In this document: positions 17,209 through 25,762 of the stretch, one piece after another
Position numbering within the stretch: the stretch's first letter is position 1
How the letters are laid out: each line of letters begins with the position of its first letter
The notes under the pieces: model-generated
What the model saw: the letters and a program-made list of their open reading frames with translations, nothing else
Told to the model about the DNA's origin: nothing
Database searches by the model: none
Assembly: GCF_016722785.1 (NCBI RefSeq)
Contig: NZ_JAEQNE010000002.1
Span: 372,001 to 436,000, forward strand
Direction: 5' to 3'
Source of the DNA: Ramlibacter monticola
Lineage (GTDB): Bacteria > Pseudomonadota > Gammaproteobacteria > Burkholderiales > Burkholderiaceae_C
Length of the DNA stretch: 64,000 nt
Program-made: the position numbers and the translations under genes

Positions 17209-18642
17209 TCACGCGGAGCGCAGGCGCAGCAGGCTGAAGGCAGCCGAGGCGGCGGCGAGCGCCGAGGCCAGCGCGAAAGCGATGGCCGGCCCGCCGCCCT
17301 GCACCCCCACCACGCTGAAGACGAGGGCCAGCAGCACCGCGCCCAGCGACTGGCCCGTGAGCCGTGCCGTGCCCAGCATGCCGCTGGCCGCCCCGGCGCG
17401 CTGCAAGGGGGCGCTGGTCACGATGGTGTGGTTGTTGGGCGACTGGAACAAGCCGAAGCCGGCTCCGCACAGCATCAGCGGCACGGCCATCTGCCAGGGG
17501 ACGGGCTGCGCCGGCAGCAGGGCGAGCCACAGCAGGCCCAGCGACAGTGCACCCTGCCCGATGCCCCCCAGCACGCCCGCCGGATGGCGGCCCACCAGCC
17601 GGCCCGCGATGGGCGCCATCACCACCACCGCCGCCGGCCAGGCGGTGATCAGCAGGCCGGCGCCCAGGTGGCTGCGGCCCTGCCCCTGCAGCAGCAGGAA
17701 GGGCAAGGCCACGAAGGCGAGCGTCTGGGCCGCGAAGGCCGTCACCGAGGTGCACATCGAGAGCGCGAACACCGGGATGCGCAGCAGGTCCACCGGGAAC
17801 AGCGGCGCCGGCCGCCGAAGTTGCCCGCGCACGTAGATCCACGCCACCGCCACGCCCAGCGCGATCAGGCCCAGGCCGGTCGCCAGCATGCGCGCATCGG
17901 GCACGCCGCCCCGCCGCGCACCCAGGGCGTCCACTCCCAGGAACACCAGCGAGAACATCGCGATGTTCATCGCGACCTCGGCAACCCGCAGGGGCTGGCC
18001 CCCGCTGCGCGCCGGGTTGAACGGCAGCGCACGCCGGCCGACCGCCAGCAGCGCGAGCCCGAGCGGCACCTGGATCACGAACAGCCAGGGCCAGGACGCC
18101 ACCGACAGCACCAGCGCCGCGATACTGGGCCCGGCGACCGAGGAGGTCGCCACCACCAAGGAATTGAGCGCCAGGCCGCGCCCCAGCACCGAGGAGGGAT
18201 ACGTGAGGCGCACCAGCGCCGCGTTCACGGCCATCATGCCGGCGGCGCCGAAGCCCTGCACCGCCCGCGCCAGCGCCAGCAGCGGCAGCGAGGGCGCGAG
18301 CACGCAGGCGAGCGAGGCCGTGGTGAACACGGCCAGCCCCACCAGGTAGACCTTGCGGTAACCCAGGCGCTCGCCCAGCTTGGCGCAGGGCAGCAGCAGG
18401 CCCAGCGTGGCGAGCTGGTAGGCGTTGACCACCCACACGGCGGCCGCGGGCGAGGCGCCGAAATGCCGGGCGATGTCCGGCAGCGCCAGGTTGACCAGGG
18501 TGGCGTCGAGCACCGACAGCGCGATGCCCAGGAGGATCGCGGCCATCGCCCAGTAGCGCGCGGGAACGGGCAGGCCGTCGGGGAGCACGGGGGTCCCCTC
18601 TTCGTACTTCTTCTGCACCGGGCGGAGTCTATCGGTATGCAC
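17209..18642 (-). CDS. MFS transporter, DHA2 family (EmrB/QacA type)
   Basis: A 477-residue multidrug-type major facilitator with about 14 TM helices. Diagnostic stretches are the first helix ILLGIALSVLDATLVNLALP (motif D1 of the DHA2 family), LGERLGYRKVYLVGLAVFT (motif A region) and ARAVQGFGAAGMMAVNAALV. Members export drugs or metabolites by proton antiport. There is no partner membrane-fusion protein nearby, so it probably acts alone in the inner membrane. The gene is divergent from rdgC (124 bp between) and convergent with the GST gene. Confidence 0.9.
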   Translation of the reverse strand: MHTDRLRPVQKKYEEGTPVLPDGLPVPARYWAMAAILLGIALSVLDATLVNLALPDIARHFGASPAAAVWVVNAYQLATLGLLLPCAKLGERLGYRKVYLVGLAVFTTASLACVLAPSLPLLALARAVQGFGAAGMMAVNAALVRLTYPSSVLGRGLALNSLVVATSSVAGPSIAALVLSVASWPWLFVIQVPLGLALLAVGRRALPFNPARSGGQPLRVAEVAMNIAMFSLVFLGVDALGARRGGVPDARMLATGLGLIALGVAVAWIYVRGQLRRPAPLFPVDLLRIPVFALSMCTSVTAFAAQTLAFVALPFLLLQGQGRSHLGAGLLITAWPAAVVVMAPIAGRLVGRHPAGVLGGIGQGALSLGLLWLALLPAQPVPWQMAVPLMLCGAGFGLFQSPNNHTIVTSAPLQRAGAASGMLGTARLTGQSLGAVLLALVFSVVGVQGGGPAIAFALASALAAASAAFSLLRLRSA

Positions 18643-18709
18643 GCAAACCTTTTGTCCCGGGGACTTTCCGGCGCGGGGGGTCGCGCGCTGGCGCGGCTCA
18701 CCGCCAGCC

Positions 18710-18715
18710 TACAAT
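18710..18715 (+). promoter_or_regulatory. Possible -10 box TACAAT upstream of rdgC
   Basis: TACAAT lies 51 bp before the rdgC start in the divergent region. A -35 element at the proper distance is only weakly matched (CTGGCG), so this is a tentative call. Confidence 0.3.
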
Positions 18716-18766
18716 CGGCTCTTTGTCCCTGCTCCGGCACGCGCCGGACGCCTCGCCGCACTTCCG

Positions 18767-19732
18767 ATGTTCAAGAACGCCTGCTTCTTCCGCGTCGCGG
18801 AGGACTTCGTCCTGCCCGACCTCGCCGCGCTCGAGCGCGTGCTGCACAAGACCCCCTTCGTCCCCTGCGGTCCCACCCAGCCCGAGTCGTCCGGCTGGGT
18901 CGCGCCGCGCGGCAACAAGAGCAAGCTGTTCGCCGAGACCATCGCCGGCCACCTGATCCTGAAGCAATGCACCGAGAAGCGCGCGGTGCCCGCCTCCGCG
19001 GTGAAGGCCGCGGTGGAGGAGAAGGTCGAGCGCTACAAGGCCGAGACCGGCAACGAGCGCGTGCCGTCCAAGCTGAAGAAGGAGTTCAAGGAGGAGGTCC
19101 TGCTGGACCTGCTGCCGCGCGCCTTCAGCAAGCGCAGCACCACCCTGCTGTGGCTGGACCCGCGCGCGAAGCTGCTGGTGGTGGACGCCAGCAGCCTGGC
19201 CGCGGCCGACCGCATCGTATCCTCCCTCCTGGCGGCCCTGCTGGAGGTGCCCGGGGCGGGCCCGGCGCTGGACCTGCAGTTGATCCAGACGCAGACCTCC
19301 CCGGCCGCGTCGATGTCGCACTGGCTGTCCACGCGCGAGGCGCCCTGGCGCTTCACCGTCGACCGCGACTGCGAGCTCAAGGCCCCGGACGAACAGAAGT
19401 CCACCGTGCGCTATTCGCGCCACACGCTGGAAATCGACGAGGTGGCCCAGCACATCGCCGCGGGCAAGATGCCCACGCAACTCGCGATGACGTGGAACGA
19501 CCGCGTGTCCTTCGTGCTCGGCGAGGCCGGCCAGATCCGCAGGCTCAAGATGCTGGACGTGGTGGTCAAGGAAGCCGAGGGCACCAAGGGCAAGGACGAC
19601 GAAGGCTTCGACACCAACGCGGCGATCCTCACGGGCGAGCTCTCGGAACTGATCCCGGACCTGCTGGAGGCGCTGGGCGGAGAACTGTCGCCGGGCATGG
19701 CGCCTGCTGCCGAAGAGGCGCTCGCCGCCTGA
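18767..19732 (+). CDS. rdgC: Recombination-associated protein RdgC
   Basis: RdgC forms a ring-shaped dimer around double-stranded DNA and modulates RecA activity during recombination and replication-fork repair. The 321-residue protein starts MFKNACFFRVAEDFVLPDLAALE and contains the family stretches GWVAPRGNKSKLFAETIAGH and ESSGWV. A long basic/acidic helix region (VEEKVERYKAETGNERVPS) and the C-terminal FDTNAAILTGELSELIPDLL follow. Length is close to the usual 300. It stands alone; a possible -10 box lies 51 bp upstream, and no SOS box is seen there. Confidence 0.95.
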   Translation: MFKNACFFRVAEDFVLPDLAALERVLHKTPFVPCGPTQPESSGWVAPRGNKSKLFAETIAGHLILKQCTEKRAVPASAVKAAVEEKVERYKAETGNERVPSKLKKEFKEEVLLDLLPRAFSKRSTTLLWLDPRAKLLVVDASSLAAADRIVSSLLAALLEVPGAGPALDLQLIQTQTSPAASMSHWLSTREAPWRFTVDRDCELKAPDEQKSTVRYSRHTLEIDEVAQHIAAGKMPTQLAMTWNDRVSFVLGEAGQIRRLKMLDVVVKEAEGTKGKDDEGFDTNAAILTGELSELIPDLLEALGGELSPGMAPAAEEALAA

Positions 19733-19808
19733 GGCCCCGGGCGCAAACCCTCGCTTCGGTTCCGGTGCGCACCCTCCTGTGGCAGCATGCCCGCATGGAG
19801 GTGCCGCC

Positions 19809-20432
19809 ATGCAGGCCGAAGCGCAACTCGCAAAGAGCGCCATCCTCGAGGTCGCGCTGCAACTCGCGGAGAAGAGCAGCTGGGACCGCATCCACCTGTT
19901 CGACGTCGCGCGGGAGATGGGCGTCGGCCTGGCCGACATCCATCGCCACTTCCGCAACAAGGACGCGCTGGCCGAGGCCTGGTTCGACCTGGCGGATGCG
20001 GCCCTGCTGCGGCTGGCGCAGACGCCCGGCTGGCAGCAGGTGCCGCAGAAGCAGCGACTGCAGTTCGCCTATTCCGCCTGGCTCGACGCGCTGGCGGGCC
20101 ACCGCCGGCTCACGCGCGAAATGATCGGCTACCGCCTGCAGCCCGAGCACGTGCACCTGCAGGTGCGCGGCGTGCTGCGCATCAGCGACACGGTGCAGTG
20201 GATCCGCGAGGTCGCCATGCTTCCCGCCGCGGGCTGGCGGCGGGAAGGGGCCGAGACGGTGCTGACCACCATCTTCCTGGCGGTGTTCGCCCGCTGGCTG
20301 GTCGACGAATCGCCGGGGACGCGCAAGACGCAGGTGCTGCTGGGGCGGCTGCTGGTCGCGGCGGATCTGGGCGCGCGGCTGGTCGCGGGCCTTTCGCTTC
20401 GCTCCCCCGCCAGCCTGCGGGCGTTCAATTGA
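19809..20432 (+). CDS. TetR family transcriptional regulator
   Basis: A 207-residue regulator with an N-terminal helix-turn-helix (HLFDVAREMGVGLADIHRHFRNKDALAEAWF, typical of TetR). A variable helical ligand-binding domain follows. I chose ATG 19809 because GGAGG lies seven bases upstream and the HTH starts soon after. Its 3' end overlaps the livF stop by eight bases in convergent orientation. It may control the neighbouring rdgC, its own gene or the transporter; the sequence does not decide. Confidence 0.88.
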   Translation: MQAEAQLAKSAILEVALQLAEKSSWDRIHLFDVAREMGVGLADIHRHFRNKDALAEAWFDLADAALLRLAQTPGWQQVPQKQRLQFAYSAWLDALAGHRRLTREMIGYRLQPEHVHLQVRGVLRISDTVQWIREVAMLPAAGWRREGAETVLTTIFLAVFARWLVDESPGTRKTQVLLGRLLVAADLGARLVAGLSLRSPASLRAFN

Positions 20433-21132
20433 CGCCGAGGTAGGCCTGGCGGATGTAGTCGTCCGAGCCCAGTTCCGCGCTGCTGCCGCTGCGTCCCACC
20501 TGGCCGTGCTCCAGCACGTAGACGCGGTCGGCCACGCGCAGGGCCGATTGGGCGTCCTGCTCCGCCATCAGGATGGCGGTGCCGTTCGCCTGGATGCGCT
20601 TGATGGCGTCGAAGATCTCCACCTTGAGCCGGTGCGCGATCCCCACCGAGGGCTCGTCGAGCAGCAGCAGCGCCGGCCGGCCCATCAGCGCCCGGCCGAT
20701 CGCCACCATCTGCTGCTGTCCGCCGGACAGCGTGCCCACCACCTGCGCGCCGCGCTCCTTCAGCACGGGGAAGAGGCGATGGACCTGGTCCAGGTCCGCC
20801 TCCACCGCCGCGCGGTCGCTGCGCAGCCAGGCGCCCAGCATCAGGTTCTTGATCACCGTGAGTTCGGGGAACAGGCGCCGTCCTTCCGGGCAATGGCAGA
20901 TGCCCTTGCCCACCACCGCGTGCGCCGGCAGCGGCTGCAGCGATTCGCCGCGGAAGCGCAGCGTGCCCGAGGACGGCTGCGCGCGCGAGATCGCCTTCAG
21001 CAGCGTGCTCTTGCCGGCCCCGTTGGGGCCCAGCACGGCGACGAACTCGCCGGCGCGCACTTCCAGCGACACGTTCTCCAGCGCCACCGCCTTGCCGTAG
21101 GCCACGGACAGCTCGCGCACCTCAAGGAGCAT
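20425..21132 (-). CDS. livF: Branched-chain amino-acid type ABC transporter, ATP-binding protein LivF
   Basis: One of the two ATPases that power a HAAT-family importer. The 235-residue protein has Walker A GPNGAGKST (35-43), the Q-loop/CPEGRRLFPELTV segment, signature LSGGQ (135-139) and Walker B LLLLDEP. It is the last gene of a minus-strand run livJ-like, livH, livM, livG, livF with short or negative spacing (overlaps livG by 11 bp). Substrate is probably an amino acid or other carboxylated compound; the family also carries urea, amides and aromatic acids. Confidence 0.94.
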   Translation of the reverse strand: MLLEVRELSVAYGKAVALENVSLEVRAGEFVAVLGPNGAGKSTLLKAISRAQPSSGTLRFRGESLQPLPAHAVVGKGICHCPEGRRLFPELTVIKNLMLGAWLRSDRAAVEADLDQVHRLFPVLKERGAQVVGTLSGGQQQMVAIGRALMGRPALLLLDEPSVGIAHRLKVEIFDAIKRIQANGTAILMAEQDAQSALRVADRVYVLEHGQVGRSGSSAELGSDDYIRQAYLGVN

Positions 21133-21877
21133 GGGCGCCCTCCGCGACCCCGGCCTCGCGGCCGATGTAGGCCTCGATCACCGCGGGATGGCGCACGATC
21201 TCCTCCGGCGGCCCCTCGGCGATGACGGCCCCGAAATCGAGCGCGATCACGCGCTGCACGAGGCTCATGAACTCCCGCAGCTTGTGCTCGATCAGCACCA
21301 CGGTGAGCCCCTCCCGGGCGTGGACCTGCCGCAGCAGCGCGGACAGGTCCGCCATCTCGCCGCTGCCCAGGCCGGCGAACGGCTCGTCCAGCAGCAGCAG
21401 CCGCGGGCGGGCGGCCAGCGCCCGCGCGATCTCGAGCCGGCGCTGGTCGCCGTAGGAGAGCACGTCGACGCTCACCTGCTCGCGGCCCGCGAGTCCGACG
21501 CGCGCCAGCAGTTCGCGCCCGCGCGCCTCCAGGTCGGCGCCGCGCCCGCGTTGCGACCCCAACGCACCCACGACCACATTCTCCAGCACGGTCAGCCCGG
21601 CGAAGGGCCGGCACAGCTGGAAGGTGCGCGAGATGCCCCGGGCCGCGATCCGGTGCGGCGCCAGCCCCACGAGGCTCTGGCCGTCGAACACGATGCGGGC
21701 GCCGGGGTCCGGCGCGATGAAGCCGGTCAGCAGGTTGTAGAGCGTCGTCTTGCCAGCGCCGTTGGGGCCGAGGATGCCGACGATCTCGCCCTGCTGCACC
21801 GTGCAGGCGAAGTCGCGCAGCGCGTGCAGGCCGCCGAAGCGCTTGTTCAAACCCGCGACTTCCAGCAGTGCGCTCAT
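21122..21877 (-). CDS. livG: Branched-chain amino-acid type ABC transporter, ATP-binding protein LivG
   Basis: Second ATPase of the importer, 251 residues. Walker A GPNGAGKTT is at residues 37-45, followed by GISRTFQLCRPFAGLTVLEN (LivG-type), a signature variant LSYGDQRRLEIARALA and LLLLDEPFAGL. ATG 21877 overlaps the livM stop in ATGA (21874-21877), pointing to translational coupling. The LivG type usually pairs with LivM and LivF in a heterodimeric motor. Confidence 0.94.
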   Translation of the reverse strand: MSALLEVAGLNKRFGGLHALRDFACTVQQGEIVGILGPNGAGKTTLYNLLTGFIAPDPGARIVFDGQSLVGLAPHRIAARGISRTFQLCRPFAGLTVLENVVVGALGSQRGRGADLEARGRELLARVGLAGREQVSVDVLSYGDQRRLEIARALAARPRLLLLDEPFAGLGSGEMADLSALLRQVHAREGLTVVLIEHKLREFMSLVQRVIALDFGAVIAEGPPEEIVRHPAVIEAYIGREAGVAEGAHAP

Positions 21878-22857
21878 GCCTGCTGCTCCATCACGTCCGG
21901 CGCGACCTCCACCCGCGGCGCCTCGCCGCGCCGGCGGAACAGCCCGCGCAGGCGCTGCCACAGCGGCGCCACCAGCCCGTTGGGCAGGTAGAACAGGATC
22001 AGGATCAGCGTGCAGCTGTAGACCATCAGCCGCCATTCGCCGAAGCGCCGCAGCAGCTCGGTCATCAGCACCAGCAGCACGGCGCCGCCGACCGGCCCGT
22101 AGATCGTGCCCATGCCGCCCACGTAGACCATGGTGATGATGGTGATGGAGGTGACCACCGCGAACAGCTGCGGGCTCACCTGCAGCTGGTAGTGCGCGTA
22201 CATGGCCCCGGCGGCGCCGGCACAGGCGGCGCTGATCACCAGCGAGGCGATCTTGTAGAAGGTGACGTTGATGCCGGCGGCCTGGCAGGTCGCCTCGTCG
22301 CCCCGGATCGCGCGCAGGATCAGCCCCCAGTGCGAGCGCGCCAGCGCCAGCAGCAGCGCCGTCATCGCCACCAGCGTGCCCAGCACGAGATAGTAGAACC
22401 CCAGCTGCGAGCGGATCAGCGGCGTCAGGCCGTTGATGCCCTCCTCGCCCCCGGTGTGCTCCCAGAAGATCAGCATCAGGCGCTGCATGATCACGGCCCC
22501 GGAGAGCATCGCGAGCGCGAAGTAAGGGCCCTTCAGGCGCAGCGTCGGCACGCCGATCAGCAGCGCGAACAGCACCGCCATGACCATCGCGGCGGGCAGG
22601 CTCCACCAGGGATTGGCGCCGAAGCTGGTGTTGAGGAAGCCCGCCGTGTAGGCGCCCACGCCGATGAACAGGCTGTGGCCGAAGTTCTCCCGCCCGGTGA
22701 GCCCGGACATGAAGTCCCAGCTCACCGCCCACATCCCGTAGATCGCGCTGACCGTGAGCACCCCGATCAGGTAGTTGCTGGGAAAGACCAGCGGCAGGAT
22801 CGCCATGGCGGCGACGAAGGCGGCCGCGGCGGCGAGGTCGAGTCGGCTGCGCAGCAC
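21874..22857 (-). CDS. livM: Branched-chain amino-acid type ABC transporter permease LivM
   Basis: Inner-membrane permease of the importer, about 327 residues with 8-10 hydrophobic segments. LivM-type motifs include [19 protein letters not shown] [19 protein letters not shown] and [18 protein letters not shown] prefer GTG 22857 because GGAGG lies nine bases upstream. An in-frame ATG at 22944 would add 29 residues that are only the translation of an intergenic C/G-rich repeat (about 22868-22945). Between livH and livG in one operon. Confidence 0.9.
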   Translation of the reverse strand: MLRSRLDLAAAAAFVAAMAILPLVFPSNYLIGVLTVSAIYGMWAVSWDFMSGLTGRENFGHSLFIGVGAYTAGFLNTSFGANPWWSLPAAMVMAVLFALLIGVPTLRLKGPYFALAMLSGAVIMQRLMLIFWEHTGGEEGINGLTPLIRSQLGFYYLVLGTLVAMTALLLALARSHWGLILRAIRGDEATCQAAGINVTFYKIASLVISAACAGAAGAMYAHYQLQVSPQLFAVVTSITIITMVYVGGMGTIYGPVGGAVLLVLMTELLRRFGEWRLMVYSCTLILILFYLPNGLVAPLWQRLRGLFRRRGEAPRVEVAPDVMEQQA

Positions 22858-22871
22858 GGCCTCAAGCCTCC

Positions 22872-22945
22872 GACGAGCCGCCTCTAGGAGGCTTGCGCCC
22901 CCTCGGGGGGCAGCGACTACACGTAGTGAGGAGCGTGGGGGCACA
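22872..22945. repeat. C/G-rich intergenic repeat between livH and livM
   Basis: The stretch contains the arm-like CCTCTAGGAGG, then CGCCCCCTCGGGGGG and CACGTAGTGAGGAGCGTGGGGG. This composition recurs as a typical Burkholderiales intergenic palindromic element. It is not the same as the 52-bp element at 1422 and 13205. If translated it would give a spurious LivM N-terminus. Confidence 0.5.
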
Positions 22946-22951
22946 CATTTC

Positions 22952-23806
22952 TCAGAAGGCCGCGCGCCGGCCGAAGATGCCCGCCGGCCGCACCACGAGC
23001 ATCAGCAGCGTGGCGAGCACCGAGACGATCTCCGTCCAGGACGTGGAGGCCGCATAGGCCACGATGGTCTCGGCGTAACCGAGCATCAGCGCGGCGACGA
23101 TGCTGCCCGGGATCGAACCCAGCCCGCCCACCACCACGATGGCGAAGGCCTTCACGATCGGCAGCAGCCACATGGTGGGCTGCACGCTCAGGAAGGGCCC
23201 GGCCAGGATGCCCGCCGCCGCGGCCAGCGCCGCCGAGAGGCCCATCACCACCGAGAAGATGCGGTCGCTCGGGATGCCGACGTACTGCGCCGCCTGCGCG
23301 TCCTGCGAGATCGCCAGGATGGCCGAGCCGAGCCGCGTGTGCTGGATGAACAGCCACAGCGCCGCGATCAGCACCACGCTCACGCCCAGGGCCAGCAGGC
23401 GCGAGCCGGCCACGTCGACGCCGCCGAAGGTGAACTTGGCGTCGACGAAGGACGGCACGTTGCGGTACTCCGAGCCGAAGGTGAGGAACAGGGCCTGCTC
23501 CACCACCAGCGCCACCGCCAGCGTGATCATCAGCACCGCGAGCTGCGACTTGCGCATGGGCCGCACGAAGACGCGCTCCACCGCCACGCCGAACAGCGCC
23601 ACCAGCGCGATGGCCGCCAGCGCCGCGGGCAGCAGGGGCCACTTGAGGGAGGACGTGAGGAAGTAGGCGCCGTAGGCGCCCAGCGCATAGAAGGAGCCAT
23701 GCGCCAGGTTGAGCACGCGGGCCACGCCGAAGATGAGCGTGAAGCCGACGGCGAGCATCGCGTAGATCGCGCTGCTCACCGCCCCGACGATCAGGATCTC
23801 GAGCAC
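22952..23806 (-). CDS. livH: Branched-chain amino-acid type ABC transporter permease LivH
   Basis: Second permease of the importer, 284 residues with about eight TM helices. The start [21 protein letters not shown] and the LivH motifs [19 protein letters not shown] and [20 protein letters not shown] are clear. It follows the substrate-binding gene by six bases. LivH and LivM form the transmembrane channel that receives the periplasmic binding protein. Confidence 0.95.
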   Translation of the reverse strand: MLEILIVGAVSSAIYAMLAVGFTLIFGVARVLNLAHGSFYALGAYGAYFLTSSLKWPLLPAALAAIALVALFGVAVERVFVRPMRKSQLAVLMITLAVALVVEQALFLTFGSEYRNVPSFVDAKFTFGGVDVAGSRLLALGVSVVLIAALWLFIQHTRLGSAILAISQDAQAAQYVGIPSDRIFSVVMGLSAALAAAAGILAGPFLSVQPTMWLLPIVKAFAIVVVGGLGSIPGSIVAALMLGYAETIVAYAASTSWTEIVSVLATLLMLVVRPAGIFGRRAAF

Positions 23807-23812
23807 GCGGCT

Positions 23813-25069
23813 TTACTGCTTGATCCAGCTCGGATACTTGAAGTCCGCGGTGCGCTGCGTCTTCGGGTACACGACCTCGCGCTTGCAGCCGTCGCGCCAC
23901 TGCGCCAGCAGGAAGGACGGGCCCTTGTAGGTGGCCGTGCCCGGCTTCACGTCGTGCATCTCGTCGAACTGGATGATGCCGGGGATGCCCACGTGGTTCG
24001 TCTTCTCCAGTTCCTTGATCACCTTGTCGGTTTCGACCGAGCCGGCCCGCTTGACCGCGTCCGCGTAGATATAGACGGCGTCATTGGCGCCGAAGGCGGT
24101 GTACACCGGCGAGCGGTTGGTGGCCTTCTTGAAGTCGTCGAAGAACGGGATCGTGCGCGGCGTGAGCGGCGCACGCACCGCGAAATTCGCCGCCAGCTGG
24201 CCGACCGACTTGGCGCCGATGCGGTCGCAGAAGTCGCCGTCCATGCTCTTCACGTCGATGCCGCCATAGGGCATGGGGAAGCGCGCGTCGTGCCACTGCT
24301 TGGCAAAGGTGTCGCTGGAGGCGTGCGACAGGATCACCACGAGGTACTGCGCGCCCGAGTCCTTCACCTTGGAGAACAGCGGCGAGAAGTCGGCCGTCTG
24401 GGTGTCGAAGAACTCGGTGACGCGGATGTCGGCGCCGGCCTCGGTGGCGCCCTTCTTCAGCACCGGCACGAGGTCCTGCACCCACTTGGCGTTCTCGCCC
24501 ACGATGGCGATCTTGCTGATCCCGAGCTCGCCCTTGACGAAGTTGGAGATGAAGCCGGTGAGCTCGCGCGCCTGGTTGGCCGCGTTGATGGGTCCGACGC
24601 GGAACACGTACTTGTAGTTGTCGTAGTCCTGCTTGACCTTCTGCGTGATCGAGGGCGAGGCGGCGCCCACGCCCAGGTAGATCGTCTTCGCGGCGGAGAT
24701 GTGCGGCAGCTGCGCCAGCGTCACGCCGCTGGTGTAGCCGCCGATGAGCACGTCGACCTTCTCGTCGGCGGTGAGCTTCTTGATCGCGCTGATGCCGGTC
24801 TCGGGATTCTCCGTCTCGTCGGCCACCACCATCTCGAGCTTGCGCCCCAGCACGCCGCCTTTGGCGTTGATGTCGTCGATGGCCAGCTTGATCGCATCCT
24901 GCGTGTCGCGCCCGACCTGCAGCTGCATCGCGGTGGGCACGCCGATGCGGATGGGCTTTCCCTGCGCGAACGCCGAGGGCGCGGCCAGGGCGAGCACGGC
25001 GGTACCGAGCGCGAACAGCGCGGAGCGGGCGAGGGAGCGGGGAAGAAGGCCGGAGTGGTCTGCAGGCAT
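23813..25069 (-). CDS. ABC transporter periplasmic substrate-binding protein (LivJ-like)
   Basis: A 418-residue type-I periplasmic binding protein. The signal peptide runs to about residue 36 ([21 protein letters not shown]). The mature part begins [20 protein letters not shown], with the family's [20 protein letters not shown]. It is longer than LivJ and belongs to the Peripla_BP_6 group, whose ligands include branched amino acids, amides and aromatic acids. ATG 25069 is chosen because AGGAG lies seven bases upstream. It heads the operon; the 225-bp region before it is shared with a divergent molybdenum hydroxylase operon. Confidence 0.93.
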   Translation of the reverse strand: MPADHSGLLPRSLARSALFALGTAVLALAAPSAFAQGKPIRIGVPTAMQLQVGRDTQDAIKLAIDDINAKGGVLGRKLEMVVADETENPETGISAIKKLTADEKVDVLIGGYTSGVTLAQLPHISAAKTIYLGVGAASPSITQKVKQDYDNYKYVFRVGPINAANQARELTGFISNFVKGELGISKIAIVGENAKWVQDLVPVLKKGATEAGADIRVTEFFDTQTADFSPLFSKVKDSGAQYLVVILSHASSDTFAKQWHDARFPMPYGGIDVKSMDGDFCDRIGAKSVGQLAANFAVRAPLTPRTIPFFDDFKKATNRSPVYTAFGANDAVYIYADAVKRAGSVETDKVIKELEKTNHVGIPGIIQFDEMHDVKPGTATYKGPSFLLAQWRDGCKREVVYPKTQRTADFKYPSWIKQ

Positions 25070-25294
25070 GGCGGAGCTCCTGGACGACGATGGAGCTGCC
25101 ATTCAAGCGAATTTCATCCCCTCGGGCATACAGGGCTTATCCGGGGGCCGGCGGCCGCCGCGCTCCGGCAAGGGCACGTACGCAGCAGGGTCTCGTCGCC
25201 ACTTTTTCACGCGCCGCGCACGTCGCCGCATGATGGCCGCCCACCGGGAATCCCCGCGAGCCAGTCCGGCATTCGCGCGAGCAAGGAGGACGAC

Positions 25295-25762
25295 GTGACC
25301 ACGCTCCAGATCAACGGCAAGTCGACCAGCGTCGACGCTCCCCCCGACACCCCCTTGCTGTGGGTGCTGCGGGACCACGTCGGCCTCACCGGCACCAAGT
25401 TCGGCTGCGGCATGGCGCTGTGCGGCGCGTGCACCGTGCACCTGGACGGGCAGCCCGCGCGCGCCTGCAAGACGCCGCTCTCGGCCGCGGTGGGTCGCAG
25501 GATCACGACGATCGAGGGCATCGCGTCCACGGCGACCGGCAAGGCGGTGCAGGCGGCCTGGCTCAAGGTGGGCGTGCCGCAGTGCGGCTACTGCCAGGCC
25601 GGCCAGATCATGAGCGCCTGCGCGCTGCTGCAACAGAACCGCAAGCCCAGTGACGCGGACATCGACGAGGCCATGAGCGGCAACGTCTGCCGCTGCGGCA
25701 CCTACACCCGCATCCGCAGTGCGATCAAGCTCGCGGCCGGCATTCCGGAGGAGCGCGCATGA
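25295..25762 (+). CDS. (2Fe-2S)-binding small subunit of a molybdenum hydroxylase (IorA/CoxS-like)
   Basis: Electron-transfer subunit of a xanthine-oxidase family enzyme, 155 residues. The plant-ferredoxin-type cluster ligands are Cys38, 43, 46 and 58; the second cluster uses Cys97, 100, 132 and 134 (CGYCQAGQ...CRCGTY). GTG 25295 is supported by AAGGAGGA four bases upstream. The stop overlaps the large-subunit ATG in ATGA (25759-25762). No FAD subunit gene is present, as in isoquinoline 1-oxidoreductase and related two-subunit aldehyde oxidases that pass electrons to cytochromes. Confidence 0.93.
   Translation: MTTLQINGKSTSVDAPPDTPLLWVLRDHVGLTGTKFGCGMALCGACTVHLDGQPARACKTPLSAAVGRRITTIEGIASTATGKAVQAAWLKVGVPQCGYCQAGQIMSACALLQQNRKPSDADIDEAMSGNVCRCGTYTRIRSAIKLAAGIPEERA

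Noticed and set aside
22868..22944. Extended LivM N-terminus from ATG 22944
   Set aside because: Encoded by an intergenic repeat; a better ribosome site precedes GTG 22857.
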